Below, piece by piece: positions 1-9,594 of a stretch of DNA of 64,000 nt. The stretch covers positions 1 to 64,000 of the forward strand of contig DATKML010000014.1 in NCBI GenBank assembly GCA_035541875.1. The letters are read 5' to 3'. The translations under genes and the position numbers were made by a program. The stretch's first letter is position 1. Every line of letters begins with the position of its first letter. This DNA comes from JAJPHI01 sp035541875. Lineage in GTDB: Bacteria; Desulfobacterota; Binatia; Binatales; Binataceae. A model generated the notes under the pieces. It did not search any database. It had not been told where the DNA came from and was given only the letters and a program-made list of their open reading frames with translations.

Positions 1-825
1 GTCGTCGCCAAAATGGATGTCGAGCCGCTTGAAGCGCAACTGCGTAACGCACAAGCCAAGATTCGAGAGGCACAGGATAATCTGCGGACCGCGCAGGCTG
101 ATGTCGGAGTAAAGAAGGCCGAACTGGATTACGCGAATAAACAATATAAGCGTTCAAAGGAGTTAGTAGTCAGGGGCGCGGTCAGTGAGCAGGAGCGCGA
201 CGTCGATCTTGCTCGCGCCGATATGAGTCGCGCGGCACTGGTGGGCTCGCAAGCGCAGGTAGTCGCTTCGCGATCAGCGATCGATGCGGCGACAGCGGAA
301 GCTGAACGGCTGCAGGCGGAGATCAAAGATAGTCTGCTGCGGGCTCCCATTAGAGGACGAGTGCAAAATCGTCTGGCTGAGCCGGGTGAGGTCTTGCCGG
401 CAGGTGGCAAGGTGCTCGCACTGGTCGATTTGACCGACGTCTATATGTACGTCTTCCTGCCTGAAACCGCCGCTGGAAGAATACCGCTCGGCGCGGAAGG
501 TCGAATCGTTCTCGATGCGTACCCGGAATACCCCATCCGGACGACGGTAACGTTCGTCTCTCCGAGCGCGCAGTTCACGCCCAAGCAGGTCGAAACGGCG
601 GAAGAGCGGCACAACCTGAGCTTTCGCGTCAAGCTGCAGCTGAATAAGGACCGGTTGCGGCAATACGAACCCTTCGTAAAGGTCGGCATCCCCGGTATGG
701 GTTATGTGCGTTATGAGAACAACGTGCAATGGCCGTCTTTCCTGGAGTTTAAGGGCGTACCGCAGCAATTCAACTCGGAGACTGGTAGTGCATCCGGTTC
801 GACCGGGGTCGCGGGTTCGAACTGA
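1..825 (+). CDS. HlyD-family periplasmic adaptor subunit of an ABC exporter (5' end outside window)
   Basis: The reading frame is open from base 1, so the N-terminus (membrane anchor or signal peptide) lies upstream; the first in-window Met at base 13 is internal. The visible part has a long heptad-like coiled coil rich in Ala, Gln and Glu (roughly the first 110 residues), then the lipoyl and beta-barrel halves, with an 'APIRGRVQNRLAEPGEVL' type return strand typical of HlyD/YhiI adaptors. Its TGA overlaps the ATG of the ABC gene by one base, so the two are probably translationally coupled. It would link the inner-membrane ABC complex to the outer-membrane lipoprotein encoded three genes downstream. 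Family assignment is firm; the substrate is not shown by sequence. Confidence 0.9.
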   Translation, partial: VVAKMDVEPLEAQLRNAQAKIREAQDNLRTAQADVGVKKAELDYANKQYKRSKELVVRGAVSEQERDVDLARADMSRAALVGSQAQVVASRSAIDAATAEAERLQAEIKDSLLRAPIRGRVQNRLAEPGEVLPAGGKVLALVDLTDVYMYVFLPETAAGRIPLGAEGRIVLDAYPEYPIRTTVTFVSPSAQFTPKQVETAEERHNLSFRVKLQLNKDRLRQYEPFVKVGIPGMGYVRYENNVQWPSFLEFKGVPQQFNSETGSASGSTGVAGSN

Positions 826-3575
826 TGAGCGAGGTGGGGGAGTTTGTCGCAAGCCTGAGCGACGTTAGTCATCGCTATGGCGCGGCGGTGGCGCTGGACG
901 GCGTCACCCTGGATATACCGTCTCATCGAATGGTTGGGGTCATTGGCCCCGACGGAGTCGGCAAGTCGACGATGCTCGCGTTGATCGCGGGGGTGCGGAA
1001 GATCCAGTCGGGCAAGGTCGCCGTGCTCGGCGGCGATATCGGGGATTCGAGCTTCCGACGGCAAGCATCATTCCGCGTTGCGTATCTTCCCCAGGGCCTT
1101 GGCAAAAACCTCTACCCGACGCTATCGATCTTCGAGAATATCGATTTCTTTGGTCGCTTGTTTGGGCAATCGCAGGACGAACGCGAGTGGCGAATCAAGG
1201 ACCTGTTCGATAGCACTGATCTGACACCCTTCCGTGACCGACCTGCGGGGAAGCTTTCGGGCGGAATGAAGCAGAAGCTCGGGCTCTGCTGCTCCCTGAT
1301 CCACGACCCCGATTTGCTCATCCTCGATGAACCTACCACGGGCGTGGATCCGTTGGCGCGTCGACAGTTCTGGGAGTTGATCGATCGGATCAGACTTCGG
1401 CGACCGCAGATGAGCGTAATGGTCGCGACAGCCTATATGGACGAGGCGGAGCGCTTCGATTGGCTGGTCGCGATGAATGCCGGAAAGGTGCTTGCGACCG
1501 GCACGCCGGATGAGCTGAAGACCTCAACGAATCAGACAACTCTTGAAAAGGCGTTTATCCAACTGCTGCCGGAGGAGATGAAGCGCGGCCACAAAGAGCC
1601 GGAGATTACGCCGTGGCAATCGGGCGGCGGCACGCCGGCGATCGAAGCTGAAGGGCTGACGCAGCGCTTTGGCGCCTTCACCGCCGTCGATCACGTGAGC
1701 TTTCGGATCGAGCGCGGCGAAATCTTTGGCTTCCTCGGATCGAACGGATGCGGCAAGACCACCACGATGAAGATGCTGACCGGGTTGTTGCCGCCGACCG
1801 AAGGTACCGCACTGCTGTTCGGTAAGCCGGTGAAGGGTGGCGACGTGGAATCGCGGCGGCACGTCGGTTTCATGTCGCAGGCGTTCTCCCTCTATACCGA
1901 ATTGACGGTGCGCCAGAATCTCGTGCTGCATGCGCGACTTTTTAATCTGCCGCCGGAAACTTCAGGAAAGAGGGTCGAGGAGCTGATCCAGGTCTTTGGT
2001 CTGGAGGCCTCTGCGGACGTACTCGCCGAGAGCCTGCCGATGGGTATCCGGCAGCGACTCTCGCTGGCCGTTGCGGTGATTCACGAACCCGAGATGCTGA
2101 TTCTCGACGAACCGACCTCGGGTGTTGATCCGGTGGCTCGCGACGGGTTCTGGGAGTTGCTGATCAAGCTCTCGCGGGAAAATGGGGTGACGATCTTTCT
2201 TTCGACCCATTTTATGAACGAGGCCGCGCGATGCGATCGGATGTCGATGATGCATGCGGGCCGAGTGCTGGCGCAGGGCCCGCCCGCCCAGCTGGTCGAA
2301 GAGCGCAAGGCCGAGAGTCTTGAGGACGCCTTTATCGGTTATTTGGAAGAAGCAGCTCAAAAGCCAGTTGTCTCATCCGCTTCCTCAGATACCACTGTCG
2401 AGACAACCGCGACGCATACGGAGCACGCGCCGGATACGAGCGGTCGCTTCAGTCTCGGTCGAGTATGGGCTTTCGCGCGAAGAGAGACAGTCGAGCTGAT
2501 GCGGGATCAGATCCGCATCGCGTTTGCCCTGCTGGGTCCGATCCTTCTGATGATCGTCTTCGGGTACGGCATTTCTCTCGATGTCGATCATCTGCCGTTC
2601 GCCGTACTCGATTTCGACAACAGTGCGGCGAGCCGTGATTATGTCGACGCCTTCCGTGGCTCGTACTATTTCGTCGAGCAACCGCCGCTAACCAGTTACA
2701 ACAATCTCAACTATCGCCTGCGCGCCGGCGAGCTGCGTTTCGCTCTCGAGATTCCGTCGGGCTTTGAGCGCGATTTGATACGGGGGCGTAAGCCGGAAGT
2801 GGTTGCCTATATCGATGCGGCGATACCCTTTCGCGCCGAGCTGACACGCAACTACTTACAGAAAGTCAATCTGCAGTATTCGCTTGATCTGCGCAAACGG
2901 CGGGGGCTTCCGACCTCAGCTGTAGGGCAGCCGGTCGAGTTCAATGTGCGGCTCCTCTATAACCAGGCCTTCAAGAGCGTCTATGCGATGGTGCCGGCCG
3001 ACATCATGCTCCTGTTGATCTTGATTCCCTGTATGCTCACGGCTTTGGCCGTAGTTCGTGAAAAGGAACTGGGGTCAATCGCCAATTTTTATTCCGCCCC
3101 GGCTTCACGGATGGAATTTCTTATCGGCAAGCTGATGCCCTACCTGGCGGTCTCGTTAGTACAGTTTGCGTCGCTGGTGTTGATCGCGCTGTTTATCTTT
3201 CAGGTGCCGATGAAGGGCAGTTGGCCGACTCTAATCTCGGGCGGTGCGCTCTATCTGCTCGCCAGTGTCGGCTTTGGCCTGTTGATTTCGGTCTTTGCGC
3301 CAACCCAGACCGCGGCCATCTTTGCGGCGGCGATTATAACGATTCTCCCGGCAATCCAATTTTCGGGAATGTATGCCCCCGTATCTTCGCTGACGGGCGG
3401 AGCACGTGTTCTTTCGAGACTTTTTCCGAGTACCTACTTTCAGGCGATCAGCGTAGGAACCTTTACCAAGGCGCTCGGATTCGCAGCTCTGTGGCGTAAT
3501 TTCGTGGCGATCGTGATTACTGCGCTACTCTACTTCAGCGTATCGGTGGCCTTGCTACCCAAGCAGGAGCGTTAG
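825..3575 (+). CDS. RbbA-type ABC exporter: two ATPase domains fused to an ABC-2 permease
   Basis: This 916-residue protein joins two ABC ATPases to one ABC-2 membrane domain, the layout of E. coli RbbA/YhiH. ATPase 1 has Walker A GPDGVGKST at residues 41-49, the Q-loop near 90, signature LSGGMKQ at 144-150 and Walker B ending LDEP near 170. ATPase 2 has Walker A GSNGCGKTT at about 304-312 and an intact Walker B near 424-430. Its signature motif is degenerate (LPMGIRQ), so the two sites are probably not equivalent. The ABC-2 permease part fills about residues 540-916, with a large extracytoplasmic loop after the first membrane segment. The next gene supplies a second ABC-2 permease 10 bases downstream. 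It most likely exports a drug or other hydrophobic compound; the ribosome-associated role proposed for RbbA is not implied here. Confidence 0.9.
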   Translation: MSEVGEFVASLSDVSHRYGAAVALDGVTLDIPSHRMVGVIGPDGVGKSTMLALIAGVRKIQSGKVAVLGGDIGDSSFRRQASFRVAYLPQGLGKNLYPTLSIFENIDFFGRLFGQSQDEREWRIKDLFDSTDLTPFRDRPAGKLSGGMKQKLGLCCSLIHDPDLLILDEPTTGVDPLARRQFWELIDRIRLRRPQMSVMVATAYMDEAERFDWLVAMNAGKVLATGTPDELKTSTNQTTLEKAFIQLLPEEMKRGHKEPEITPWQSGGGTPAIEAEGLTQRFGAFTAVDHVSFRIERGEIFGFLGSNGCGKTTTMKMLTGLLPPTEGTALLFGKPVKGGDVESRRHVGFMSQAFSLYTELTVRQNLVLHARLFNLPPETSGKRVEELIQVFGLEASADVLAESLPMGIRQRLSLAVAVIHEPEMLILDEPTSGVDPVARDGFWELLIKLSRENGVTIFLSTHFMNEAARCDRMSMMHAGRVLAQGPPAQLVEERKAESLEDAFIGYLEEAAQKPVVSSASSDTTVETTATHTEHAPDTSGRFSLGRVWAFARRETVELMRDQIRIAFALLGPILLMIVFGYGISLDVDHLPFAVLDFDNSAASRDYVDAFRGSYYFVEQPPLTSYNNLNYRLRAGELRFALEIPSGFERDLIRGRKPEVVAYIDAAIPFRAELTRNYLQKVNLQYSLDLRKRRGLPTSAVGQPVEFNVRLLYNQAFKSVYAMVPADIMLLLILIPCMLTALAVVREKELGSIANFYSAPASRMEFLIGKLMPYLAVSLVQFASLVLIALFIFQVPMKGSWPTLISGGALYLLASVGFGLLISVFAPTQTAAIFAAAIITILPAIQFSGMYAPVSSLTGGARVLSRLFPSTYFQAISVGTFTKALGFAALWRNFVAIVITALLYFSVSVALLPKQER

Positions 3576-3585
3576 GACCGGAATC

Positions 3586-4710
3586 ATGAAATCCTTCTTC
3601 CACATCATTCGTTTGGGTCTGAAGGAGATGATCAGTCTCTGGCGGGATCCGGTGCTCCTCTTCCTGATCTTCTACTGTTTTACCTTTTCGGTGTACTCGC
3701 CTGCGAAAGCCGCGGTAATGGAGGTTAAGCATGCGTCGATCGCGGTGGTCGACGAAGACGATGCTCCTGCGTCGCGCAAAATCTTCGACGCCTTCCTGCC
3801 GCCGCTCTTCAATCGTCCGGTGAAGATTCCTTTCAATGATATCAACCGCGTAATGGACGAGAGCCAGTATACCTTTGTCGTCGATATTCCGACGCGGTTT
3901 CAGAAGGATCTGCTGAAGGGTCAGGCGCCGACGATCGAAATCGTGAGCGATGCGACGGCGATGAGCCAGGCGGGCAGGGGACCCGGATATATCGAGAACA
4001 TTATCGCTCAAGAGGTCAAACCCTACTGGAACGGACCAAAAGAGGCTGACCCTGTGATGGTGCGTTTGGACTCGCGTGCCCGCTTCAATCCCAACATGCA
4101 GCAGGGCTGGTTCGACGGTATCAACCAGATCATCAATAACATATCGGTTCTCGCGATCTTCCTTACCGGAGCCGCTGTCCTGCGCGAGCGGGAGCGCGGC
4201 ACGATCGAGCATTTGCTGGTGATGCCGCTGCAGCCGTTCGAATTGATGTTCGCCAAGATCTGGGCTAACGGCCTGGTCGTCGTGGTGGCCGCGATGGTCT
4301 CGCTTTTGGTGGTGGTCAAAGGTGCTCTAGGCGTTCCGATATCCGGTTCGTTGACGCTCTTCGTGCTGGGCCTTGTCGATTACCTCTTCTCCGTGACTGC
4401 GCTTGGCGTGATGCTCGCGACGGTCGTGCGCTCGATGCCGCAGTTCGGTCTGCTGGCTTTCCCAGTCTTTATCGTAATGAACCTGCTTTCTGGTGGTCAG
4501 ACGCCGCTGGAGAGCATGCCGATACTACTACAGCGCATTATGAAGTTCGTGCCGTCGACCCATTTCGTCAGTTTCTCACAGGCCGTGCTGTTCCGGGCCG
4601 CAAACTTCGAGATGGTTTGGCGGGATATGGCGACGATGTTCTTGATCGGCTCAGCCTACACGATCTTTACGCTCTCGCGTTTCCGCAAGATGCTGGCCGC
4701 GATTCAATAG
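3586..4710 (+). CDS. ABC-2 type permease (YhhJ-like)
   Basis: The 374-residue product has one N-terminal membrane helix, an extracytoplasmic domain of about 150 residues and five C-terminal helices, which is the ABC2_membrane_3 pattern. The 'RERERGTIEHLLVMP' motif just after the second helix is the conserved cytoplasmic coupling segment of these permeases. It lies 10 bases after the ATPase-permease fusion, so the two permease domains probably form a heterodimer served by the fused ATPases. The layout HlyD adaptor, double-ATPase fusion, second permease matches the yhiI-rbbA-yhhJ cluster of enterobacteria, here with an outer-membrane factor added. Confidence 0.9.
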   Translation: MKSFFHIIRLGLKEMISLWRDPVLLFLIFYCFTFSVYSPAKAAVMEVKHASIAVVDEDDAPASRKIFDAFLPPLFNRPVKIPFNDINRVMDESQYTFVVDIPTRFQKDLLKGQAPTIEIVSDATAMSQAGRGPGYIENIIAQEVKPYWNGPKEADPVMVRLDSRARFNPNMQQGWFDGINQIINNISVLAIFLTGAAVLRERERGTIEHLLVMPLQPFELMFAKIWANGLVVVVAAMVSLLVVVKGALGVPISGSLTLFVLGLVDYLFSVTALGVMLATVVRSMPQFGLLAFPVFIVMNLLSGGQTPLESMPILLQRIMKFVPSTHFVSFSQAVLFRAANFEMVWRDMATMFLIGSAYTIFTLSRFRKMLAAIQ

Positions 4711-4722
4711 AAGGGGTAGCTG

Positions 4723-6213
4723 GTGCGTAAAAGGCTCTCGATTCAAATGATTCTTGCCAGGGCGCTTGCCGGGATACTGGCTAGTACTCTGATTGTCGGC
4801 TGCTCTTTCACCTCGGAACCTAAGGGCTTCTGGGGCAAGCTCTGGAAGTTCGAGGTTGGTCCTGATTATCAACGGCCAACGGTGCAAACGGTCGAAGAGT
4901 TCCGTTCAGAACTCGGACCTGGAGAGGCGCAATCGCTGGCCGACCTAGCATGGTGGCAGGTCTTCAATGATAAGTCGCTCCAGCAGTTGATCACCCAGGC
5001 GCTGGCCAATAACTACGATCTCCAATTGGCGGCCGCTAGGGTTGAACAGGCCCGGGCCATCGTGGGTGTCACCGCCTCTCAGTTTTCTCCGCAGGTCGGA
5101 TACCAGGGATTAGCGGGACGTGAGAAAACCTTTGTTCCACTAGAACAGTCGAACGGAAACATCACCTTCGATGCGTTTTCGGCGCTGCTCAACGTCACTT
5201 GGGAAGTTGACGTTTGGGGGCGTATCCGCCGTTCGACCGAGGCGGCGCGTGCGAATCTGTTCGCGCAGGAAGACGTGCGTCGAGGCGTGATGCTCACCCT
5301 GGTGAGTGATGTCGCAACCGGCTATTTCCGTTTGCTCGAACTGGATCGCGAAATGGCTATCGCCGAGGAGAGCTCGAAGACCTATAAGCAGACACTGGAT
5401 CTCTTCGCGCAGCGCTTTCAGTTTGGCCGCGACAGCAAGCTGCCAGTGGCTCGAGCCCAGGCGGCCTATGAATCGAGTCTGGCCAAAATTGCCGAATTGC
5501 AGCGCGCCATCATGCAACAAGAGAATGCTATCAGCATCTTGCTGGGCAGCTACCCAAAGGCGATTGACCGCGGAACTCCATTAACCGGCCAGACGATGCC
5601 AGGCACGCCGGTGGGGATGCCGAGCGATCTGTTGCAGCGGCGGCCTGATGTGCTTCAGGCGGAGCAGAACCTGATCGGCGCCAATGCCGAAATCGGTGTG
5701 GCGGTTGCGAATTTCTTTCCCCGTATCGGTCTGTCCGCATTGTATGGGGGGCAGAGTCAAAACATCGACCAGGTCTTCAACAGTAGCTTCAGTATCTGGA
5801 ATATCTTCGGCGGCTTAACGGGACCACTCTTTCAGGGCGGTCGTTTGATCGAAAGCTACTACGCGCAACAGGCGTTCTGGGATGGAGCGATCGCGCAATA
5901 CCGCCAGACGGTAATATCATCGTACCGTGAAGTTTCAGATGCTCTGATCGCGCAGAAGACGCTCGTGACGCAACGCGAGGCCTATCAGAGTCAGGTCCAG
6001 GCGTTGCGCGACGCGGTCGATCTCTCGTTGCTGCGCTACGATGCTGGACGCGCCAGCTACTTCGAAGTACTCGAGGCAGAGCAGGAGTTGTTCCCGGCTG
6101 AAGACGCGCTCGCGCAGACGCAGCGTGATCAGTTGTTGGCGGCGGTCGATCTCTACAAGGCTCTGGGTGGCGGCTGGCAGCTGACTGATGCCGACTGGAG
6201 TCATCCGCACTAA
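4723..6213 (+). CDS. NodT/OprM-type outer-membrane efflux lipoprotein
   Basis: The start is GTG at 4723, with an AAGGGG ribosome site six bases upstream. Residues 1-26 form a lipoprotein signal ending in the lipobox LIVGC, so Cys27 should be lipidated. Two tandem OEP (TolC-like) repeats follow. The 'VGPDYQRP' segment soon after the lipid anchor and the 'LQRRPDVLQAEQNLIGANA' segment are hallmarks of the NodT family. It gives the ABC exporter its own outer-membrane channel. No terminator was seen after it, and the next gene starts 60 bases downstream, so co-transcription with ppk2 is possible. Confidence 0.93.
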   Translation: MRKRLSIQMILARALAGILASTLIVGCSFTSEPKGFWGKLWKFEVGPDYQRPTVQTVEEFRSELGPGEAQSLADLAWWQVFNDKSLQQLITQALANNYDLQLAAARVEQARAIVGVTASQFSPQVGYQGLAGREKTFVPLEQSNGNITFDAFSALLNVTWEVDVWGRIRRSTEAARANLFAQEDVRRGVMLTLVSDVATGYFRLLELDREMAIAEESSKTYKQTLDLFAQRFQFGRDSKLPVARAQAAYESSLAKIAELQRAIMQQENAISILLGSYPKAIDRGTPLTGQTMPGTPVGMPSDLLQRRPDVLQAEQNLIGANAEIGVAVANFFPRIGLSALYGGQSQNIDQVFNSSFSIWNIFGGLTGPLFQGGRLIESYYAQQAFWDGAIAQYRQTVISSYREVSDALIAQKTLVTQREAYQSQVQALRDAVDLSLLRYDAGRASYFEVLEAEQELFPAEDALAQTQRDQLLAAVDLYKALGGGWQLTDADWSHPH

Positions 6214-6273
6214 GGTTCGAAGGAAAGGCTTCGCTCGCCTGAATCATCGGGAGCGCGGACGGAGGGTTGCGTC

Positions 6274-7116
6274 TTGGCCAAGAACGACAAGCAAAAAGCA
6301 TCGACGAAAAAAGCTTCCACCAACGGCAAAAACGACTCCGGCAAGCTCAAGCGAAAGGTGTTTGAGCAGGAGATGGCCAAGCTGCACGAGGAGCTGGTCA
6401 AAGTCCAGCTCTGGGCTCAGCACAAGGGGCTCAAGGTTGTGGTCATCTTCGAGGGGCGCGATGCTGCCGGCAAAGGCGGTGTCATCAAACGCATCACCGA
6501 GCGCGTAAGCCCGCGCGTCTTTCGCGTTGTCGCGTTGCCTGCACCGACCGAGCGAGAAAAGACCCAGATGTATGTTCAAAGGTACATCCCGCATATGCCG
6601 GCCGCGGGCGAAATCGTCATCTTCGACCGGAGCTGGTACAACCGTGCGGGCGTCGAACGGGTGATGGGTTTCGCGAATCAGCAGCAGGTTGAGCGGTTTC
6701 TCGAACTGTGCCCGCTCTGGGAAAAGGCCATCGTCGAGTCTGGAACCATTTTAATTAAGTACTGGTTCGAAGTTAGCCAGGCCGAGCAAACGAGGCGCTT
6801 CCAGGCACGTATCGATGATGGTCGAAAGATCTGGAAACTCAGTCCGATGGATCTCGAATCCCATCGCCGATGGTACGACTACTCGCGTGCCCGCGACGAT
6901 ATGCTGATTGCTACGGATACCTCTTATGCTCCGTGGTACATCGTCAACGCCGACGATAAGCGACGGGCGCGCCTCAATTGCATCAAGCATCTGCTGAGCT
7001 TAATCCCCTACCAGGAGATCGAGCGCGAAAAGGTCAAGCTCCCCGATCGCCAGAAAGCGCATGGCTATGAAGAGCCCAAAAACCGCCAGTACAACGTCGT
7101 GCCGGAGGTTTACTGA
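6274..7116 (+). CDS. ppk2: Polyphosphate kinase 2 (class I, polyP:NDP phosphotransferase)
   Basis: The start is TTG at 6274, chosen because a GGAGGG ribosome site lies eight bases upstream. The 280-residue product has a Lys-rich N-terminal tail, a Walker A loop (GRDAAGKGG, residues 61-69), the family motif FDRSWYNRAGVE at 117-128 and a KIWKLSPMD segment in the lid region. This single-domain form with an NRAGVE motif matches class I PPK2, which moves phosphate between inorganic polyphosphate and nucleoside diphosphates. It acts in the cytoplasm in energy storage and nucleotide balance. Any functional link to the upstream exporter is unknown. Confidence 0.93.
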   Translation: MAKNDKQKASTKKASTNGKNDSGKLKRKVFEQEMAKLHEELVKVQLWAQHKGLKVVVIFEGRDAAGKGGVIKRITERVSPRVFRVVALPAPTEREKTQMYVQRYIPHMPAAGEIVIFDRSWYNRAGVERVMGFANQQQVERFLELCPLWEKAIVESGTILIKYWFEVSQAEQTRRFQARIDDGRKIWKLSPMDLESHRRWYDYSRARDDMLIATDTSYAPWYIVNADDKRRARLNCIKHLLSLIPYQEIEREKVKLPDRQKAHGYEEPKNRQYNVVPEVY

Positions 7117-7135
7117 TGAATTTCTATGAGAGAGG

Positions 7136-7708
7136 CTATGGTTCCGGATTGATTCGAGTGATCTTCGAGCCTTGGATCCCTATCCCACCCATCAGACCTT
7201 TTTGGTTGAAAATAAAAGCGTAAACCCCCTTCTGCATGGTCGTGGTCGAGAGCTTTTTGCCAAACCCGGCATCAAGCACGACCAGACTGGGGCCGGTTCC
7301 GAGTTCCCATCCCCCACTCTTACCCAAGTAGGCGAGAGAATCGTTATCCATGAAAAACAGGACATAGCCGAAGGCTTGAGCGCCGGCCTGAAAGCCAAAC
7401 GATGCTTCTACCGACCGATAGTACCCTACGGTTCTGCGATTTTTACGCAGTGCTCCATCGCCAAAAGCTCCACCGACTATGAGGCCACCCTTGACGATGT
7501 TCGGAAACACCAGAATACCCTTCGCTTTGTCGCCAAGAGCCTGTGCCCCCGGTGTATTCTTGTAAAGCTTGGCTAACGCGGCGATGGAGTCGCGATTAAT
7601 CTCGCTAGCACTCGCGGCATAGACAGATCTAGCCGTTACCGCGGCCACGAGTAGAGCCGTTGCGACGAATGCGATAAAGCAAAACTGTCTAGACTTCATA
7701 AGCTCCAC
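7136..7708 (-). CDS. Secreted SYLF (YSC84-like) domain protein
   Basis: The 190-residue product has an N-terminal signal peptide (hydrophobic stretch about residues 9-24, cleavage likely after VYA, near 31). The rest is one SYLF domain, with the motifs KAKGILVFPNIVKGG and GLMGGIGIQGSKI near its two ends. SYLF proteins bind lipids in eukaryotes; the bacterial secreted versions are usually periplasmic or outer-membrane associated and of unclear role. It ends 20 bases from the end of ppk2 and is transcribed towards it. Family assignment is clear and function is not. Confidence 0.88.
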   Translation of the reverse strand: MELMKSRQFCFIAFVATALLVAAVTARSVYAASASEINRDSIAALAKLYKNTPGAQALGDKAKGILVFPNIVKGGLIVGGAFGDGALRKNRRTVGYYRSVEASFGFQAGAQAFGYVLFFMDNDSLAYLGKSGGWELGTGPSLVVLDAGFGKKLSTTTMQKGVYAFIFNQKGLMGGIGIQGSKITRINPEP

Positions 7709-7802
7709 AGATTTATACGGCTCAGCCTGATGTAAATGAAGACGCGAAGACTCCCGAGTGCTCTGCTCAAATGCTTGCGTTGCGATGTGGGCAAAGCCGA
7801 GG

Positions 7803-8474
7803 TTATTTCGCGGCGGTCAGGATTAGACGATCAAGCAGAGCCAAATTAGCCTGAGCGACCTTCCTGTTCGATTCGTGACGCGCGAGTTCAGTCCAGATGG
7901 CGCGGGCGGCCGCCTGCTTGCCGCTCTCGGCATAAACCACCGCCAGCATGTTGCTGGTACTCACGCGATTGGCGCCGAGACGCATCGCGGTTTTCATCTC
8001 CTGTTCGGCCAAATCGAATCGCTGCAGACGCTCGTACGCGAGACCGAGGTTAAAGTGTGTTTCTGAGTGCTGCGGCGCGAGTGCTTCCGCGTTCGCAAAG
8101 GCGTCTGCGGCTGCCGGGTAGTTGGTGCTTTCCAGGTAGGCACGACCGAGGTTGAGGTAGAGGTCCCACTGATGGAGCCCCAGTTCAGCCGCTGTACGGT
8201 ACTCCACCAACTCCAGATCGCGACGGCCCGTCATTCCATACGCAAAGCCCAGATGATAATGCGCTAAAGCATTGTTGGGGGTATGAGCGAGGATCTGCTG
8301 ATGCTGTGCTATTGCCCGAATGTAATCCTCTGCGCCTAACGCCGCATCAGCTGAAACATCGCAGATCTGGTCATTTGTCGCGCGCGTCGATGCCTCCAAG
8401 CGCGTCTGGCATACCAGTGCGATCGCAATGACGATGAAGACGGAGTGTACAACTTTGTAAAGAGGGCCGCGCAC
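7803..8474 (-). CDS. Exported tetratricopeptide repeat protein
   Basis: The product has 223 residues starting at a GTG. A signal peptide or membrane anchor covers about residues 9-29. Four to five TPR units follow, with typical A-x-Y-x-L-G-x-A-Y spacing (for example YHLGFAYGMTG, YLNLGRAYLES, HFNLGLAYERL). TPR proteins act as protein-protein scaffolds, and nothing in the sequence names a partner. No ribosome site is evident. A short open frame on the same strand ends 3 bases upstream, so translation may be coupled. Confidence 0.8.
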   Translation of the reverse strand: MRGPLYKVVHSVFIVIAIALVCQTRLEASTRATNDQICDVSADAALGAEDYIRAIAQHQQILAHTPNNALAHYHLGFAYGMTGRRDLELVEYRTAAELGLHQWDLYLNLGRAYLESTNYPAAADAFANAEALAPQHSETHFNLGLAYERLQRFDLAEQEMKTAMRLGANRVSTSNMLAVVYAESGKQAAARAIWTELARHESNRKVAQANLALLDRLILTAAK

Positions 8475-8477
8475 GCT

Positions 8478-8756
8478 TCAGTTACAGAGCAAGCGGCGGG
8501 CCAACCGCCTCGATAGCTTTTGGTCCTTATCGCCGTGAGCGGTCGGTGACAAAGCAATGGGCGCATCGCTGCCAAAGGAAACAGTCAGGGCGTATCGAAT
8601 TGAGCCAAAAGCGGACGCTTCCCATGGAGCAGAGAGAATAAAGCCCAGATTCGGAAACCTTTCCACTAACCCTGTGAGCGACGTCACTTTCAGATCAGAC
8701 CGTGATTCCAGAGGTAAGGGCAAGCCCAAGGCCACGTTGATTCTATCCAACGACAC
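8478..8756 (-). CDS. Small hypothetical protein, doubtful
   Basis: This is a 92-codon open frame starting at GTG and ending 3 bases before the start of the TPR gene on the same strand. Residue composition is protein-like (a stretch around FPNLGFILSAPWEAS), but I recognise no domain and there is no convincing ribosome site. It could be a coupled upstream gene, a remnant, or chance. The opposite strand is also open here without better support. Confidence 0.28.
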   Translation of the reverse strand: MSLDRINVALGLPLPLESRSDLKVTSLTGLVERFPNLGFILSAPWEASAFGSIRYALTVSFGSDAPIALSPTAHGDKDQKLSRRLARRLLCN

Positions 8757-8948
8757 CAGTCGAATTAGAATTGCAAAAAGTTGTCTTTAGGTTTTAACTG
8801 CGAAACGGCGCACCGAGCCGAGCAAGCCAAACCTATGATGCGGGTACGACAGCAATTCGAATCTACACCCTTCGACCAATGTCCCTGCCGGCCTGATCGG
8901 CTCCCTTTGCGAACGCGGTCATCTAACAGACCGAGTACAAGCAGTCGT

Positions 8949-9590
8949 TTGCACCGGTCGATCATCCTCGCAATTACATTGATGCTCAGCGCTCTTGCCG
9001 AAAGGGTTGGAGCGCAGACGCCCGTCGGAACTCTTAGTCGAGTTCAAGGCACAGCGATCGTTGAGCGAGGGGGGCGGAAGCTTACAGCCCTCAAGGCGAT
9101 GCCCTTAATGATCGGTGACAAGTTGCAAACTTCCGGCGGGGCAGATCTGAAAATTGCGCTTACCGATGGTAGCCAGCTCACGCTCTCTGAATCGACGACT
9201 TTGGTTATCGATCAGAGCGTGATCGGACCCGCAGGAGCTAACTCGAGCATCAGTCTTCTCGGCGGTAAACTGCGCTCGGTTATTGCCAAGCGGCTGGGCG
9301 ATGCGCCGATCTTCGAGGTTCACACACCTAACGCTGTCGCTGGCGTGAGAGGGACCGACTTCGAGACGGCATATATCGTAGGGAAGCCGTGCCCCGGATT
9401 CCCGCAATGCTTCAACTACACGGACGTTGGCGTTTACGACGGGATCGTTGAGGTCAGCAATCCCACTAGCCACAAACCCGTTGCGGTGCGCGTCAGCGGT
9501 GGTTACGAGGCCAAGGTGCCATGCGATTTACCGCCGACAAATCCCGGACCGCTCGGGATGAGTGATCTTGCTGCGCCGGGTTACCATTGA
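8949..9590 (+). CDS. Exported FecR-domain protein
   Basis: The frame is open from 8781. I place the start at TTG 8949 because it puts a normal signal peptide at the N-terminus (hydrophobic core SIILAITLMLSALA, cleavage after VGA); starts at 8781 or ATG 8835 would add an atypical 38-56 residue leader. The mature protein is a FecR domain: VGTLSRVQGTAIVERGG at the front, then a TDGSQLTLSESTTL strand and the hallmark HTPNAVAGVRGTDF. There is no sigma factor nearby, so this is probably the free-standing periplasmic type rather than a sigma regulator. It is followed at once by a barrel-like protein gene, suggesting a joint envelope role. Confidence 0.8.
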   Translation: MHRSIILAITLMLSALAERVGAQTPVGTLSRVQGTAIVERGGRKLTALKAMPLMIGDKLQTSGGADLKIALTDGSQLTLSESTTLVIDQSVIGPAGANSSISLLGGKLRSVIAKRLGDAPIFEVHTPNAVAGVRGTDFETAYIVGKPCPGFPQCFNYTDVGVYDGIVEVSNPTSHKPVAVRVSGGYEAKVPCDLPPTNPGPLGMSDLAAPGYH

Positions 9591-9594
9591 GCAG

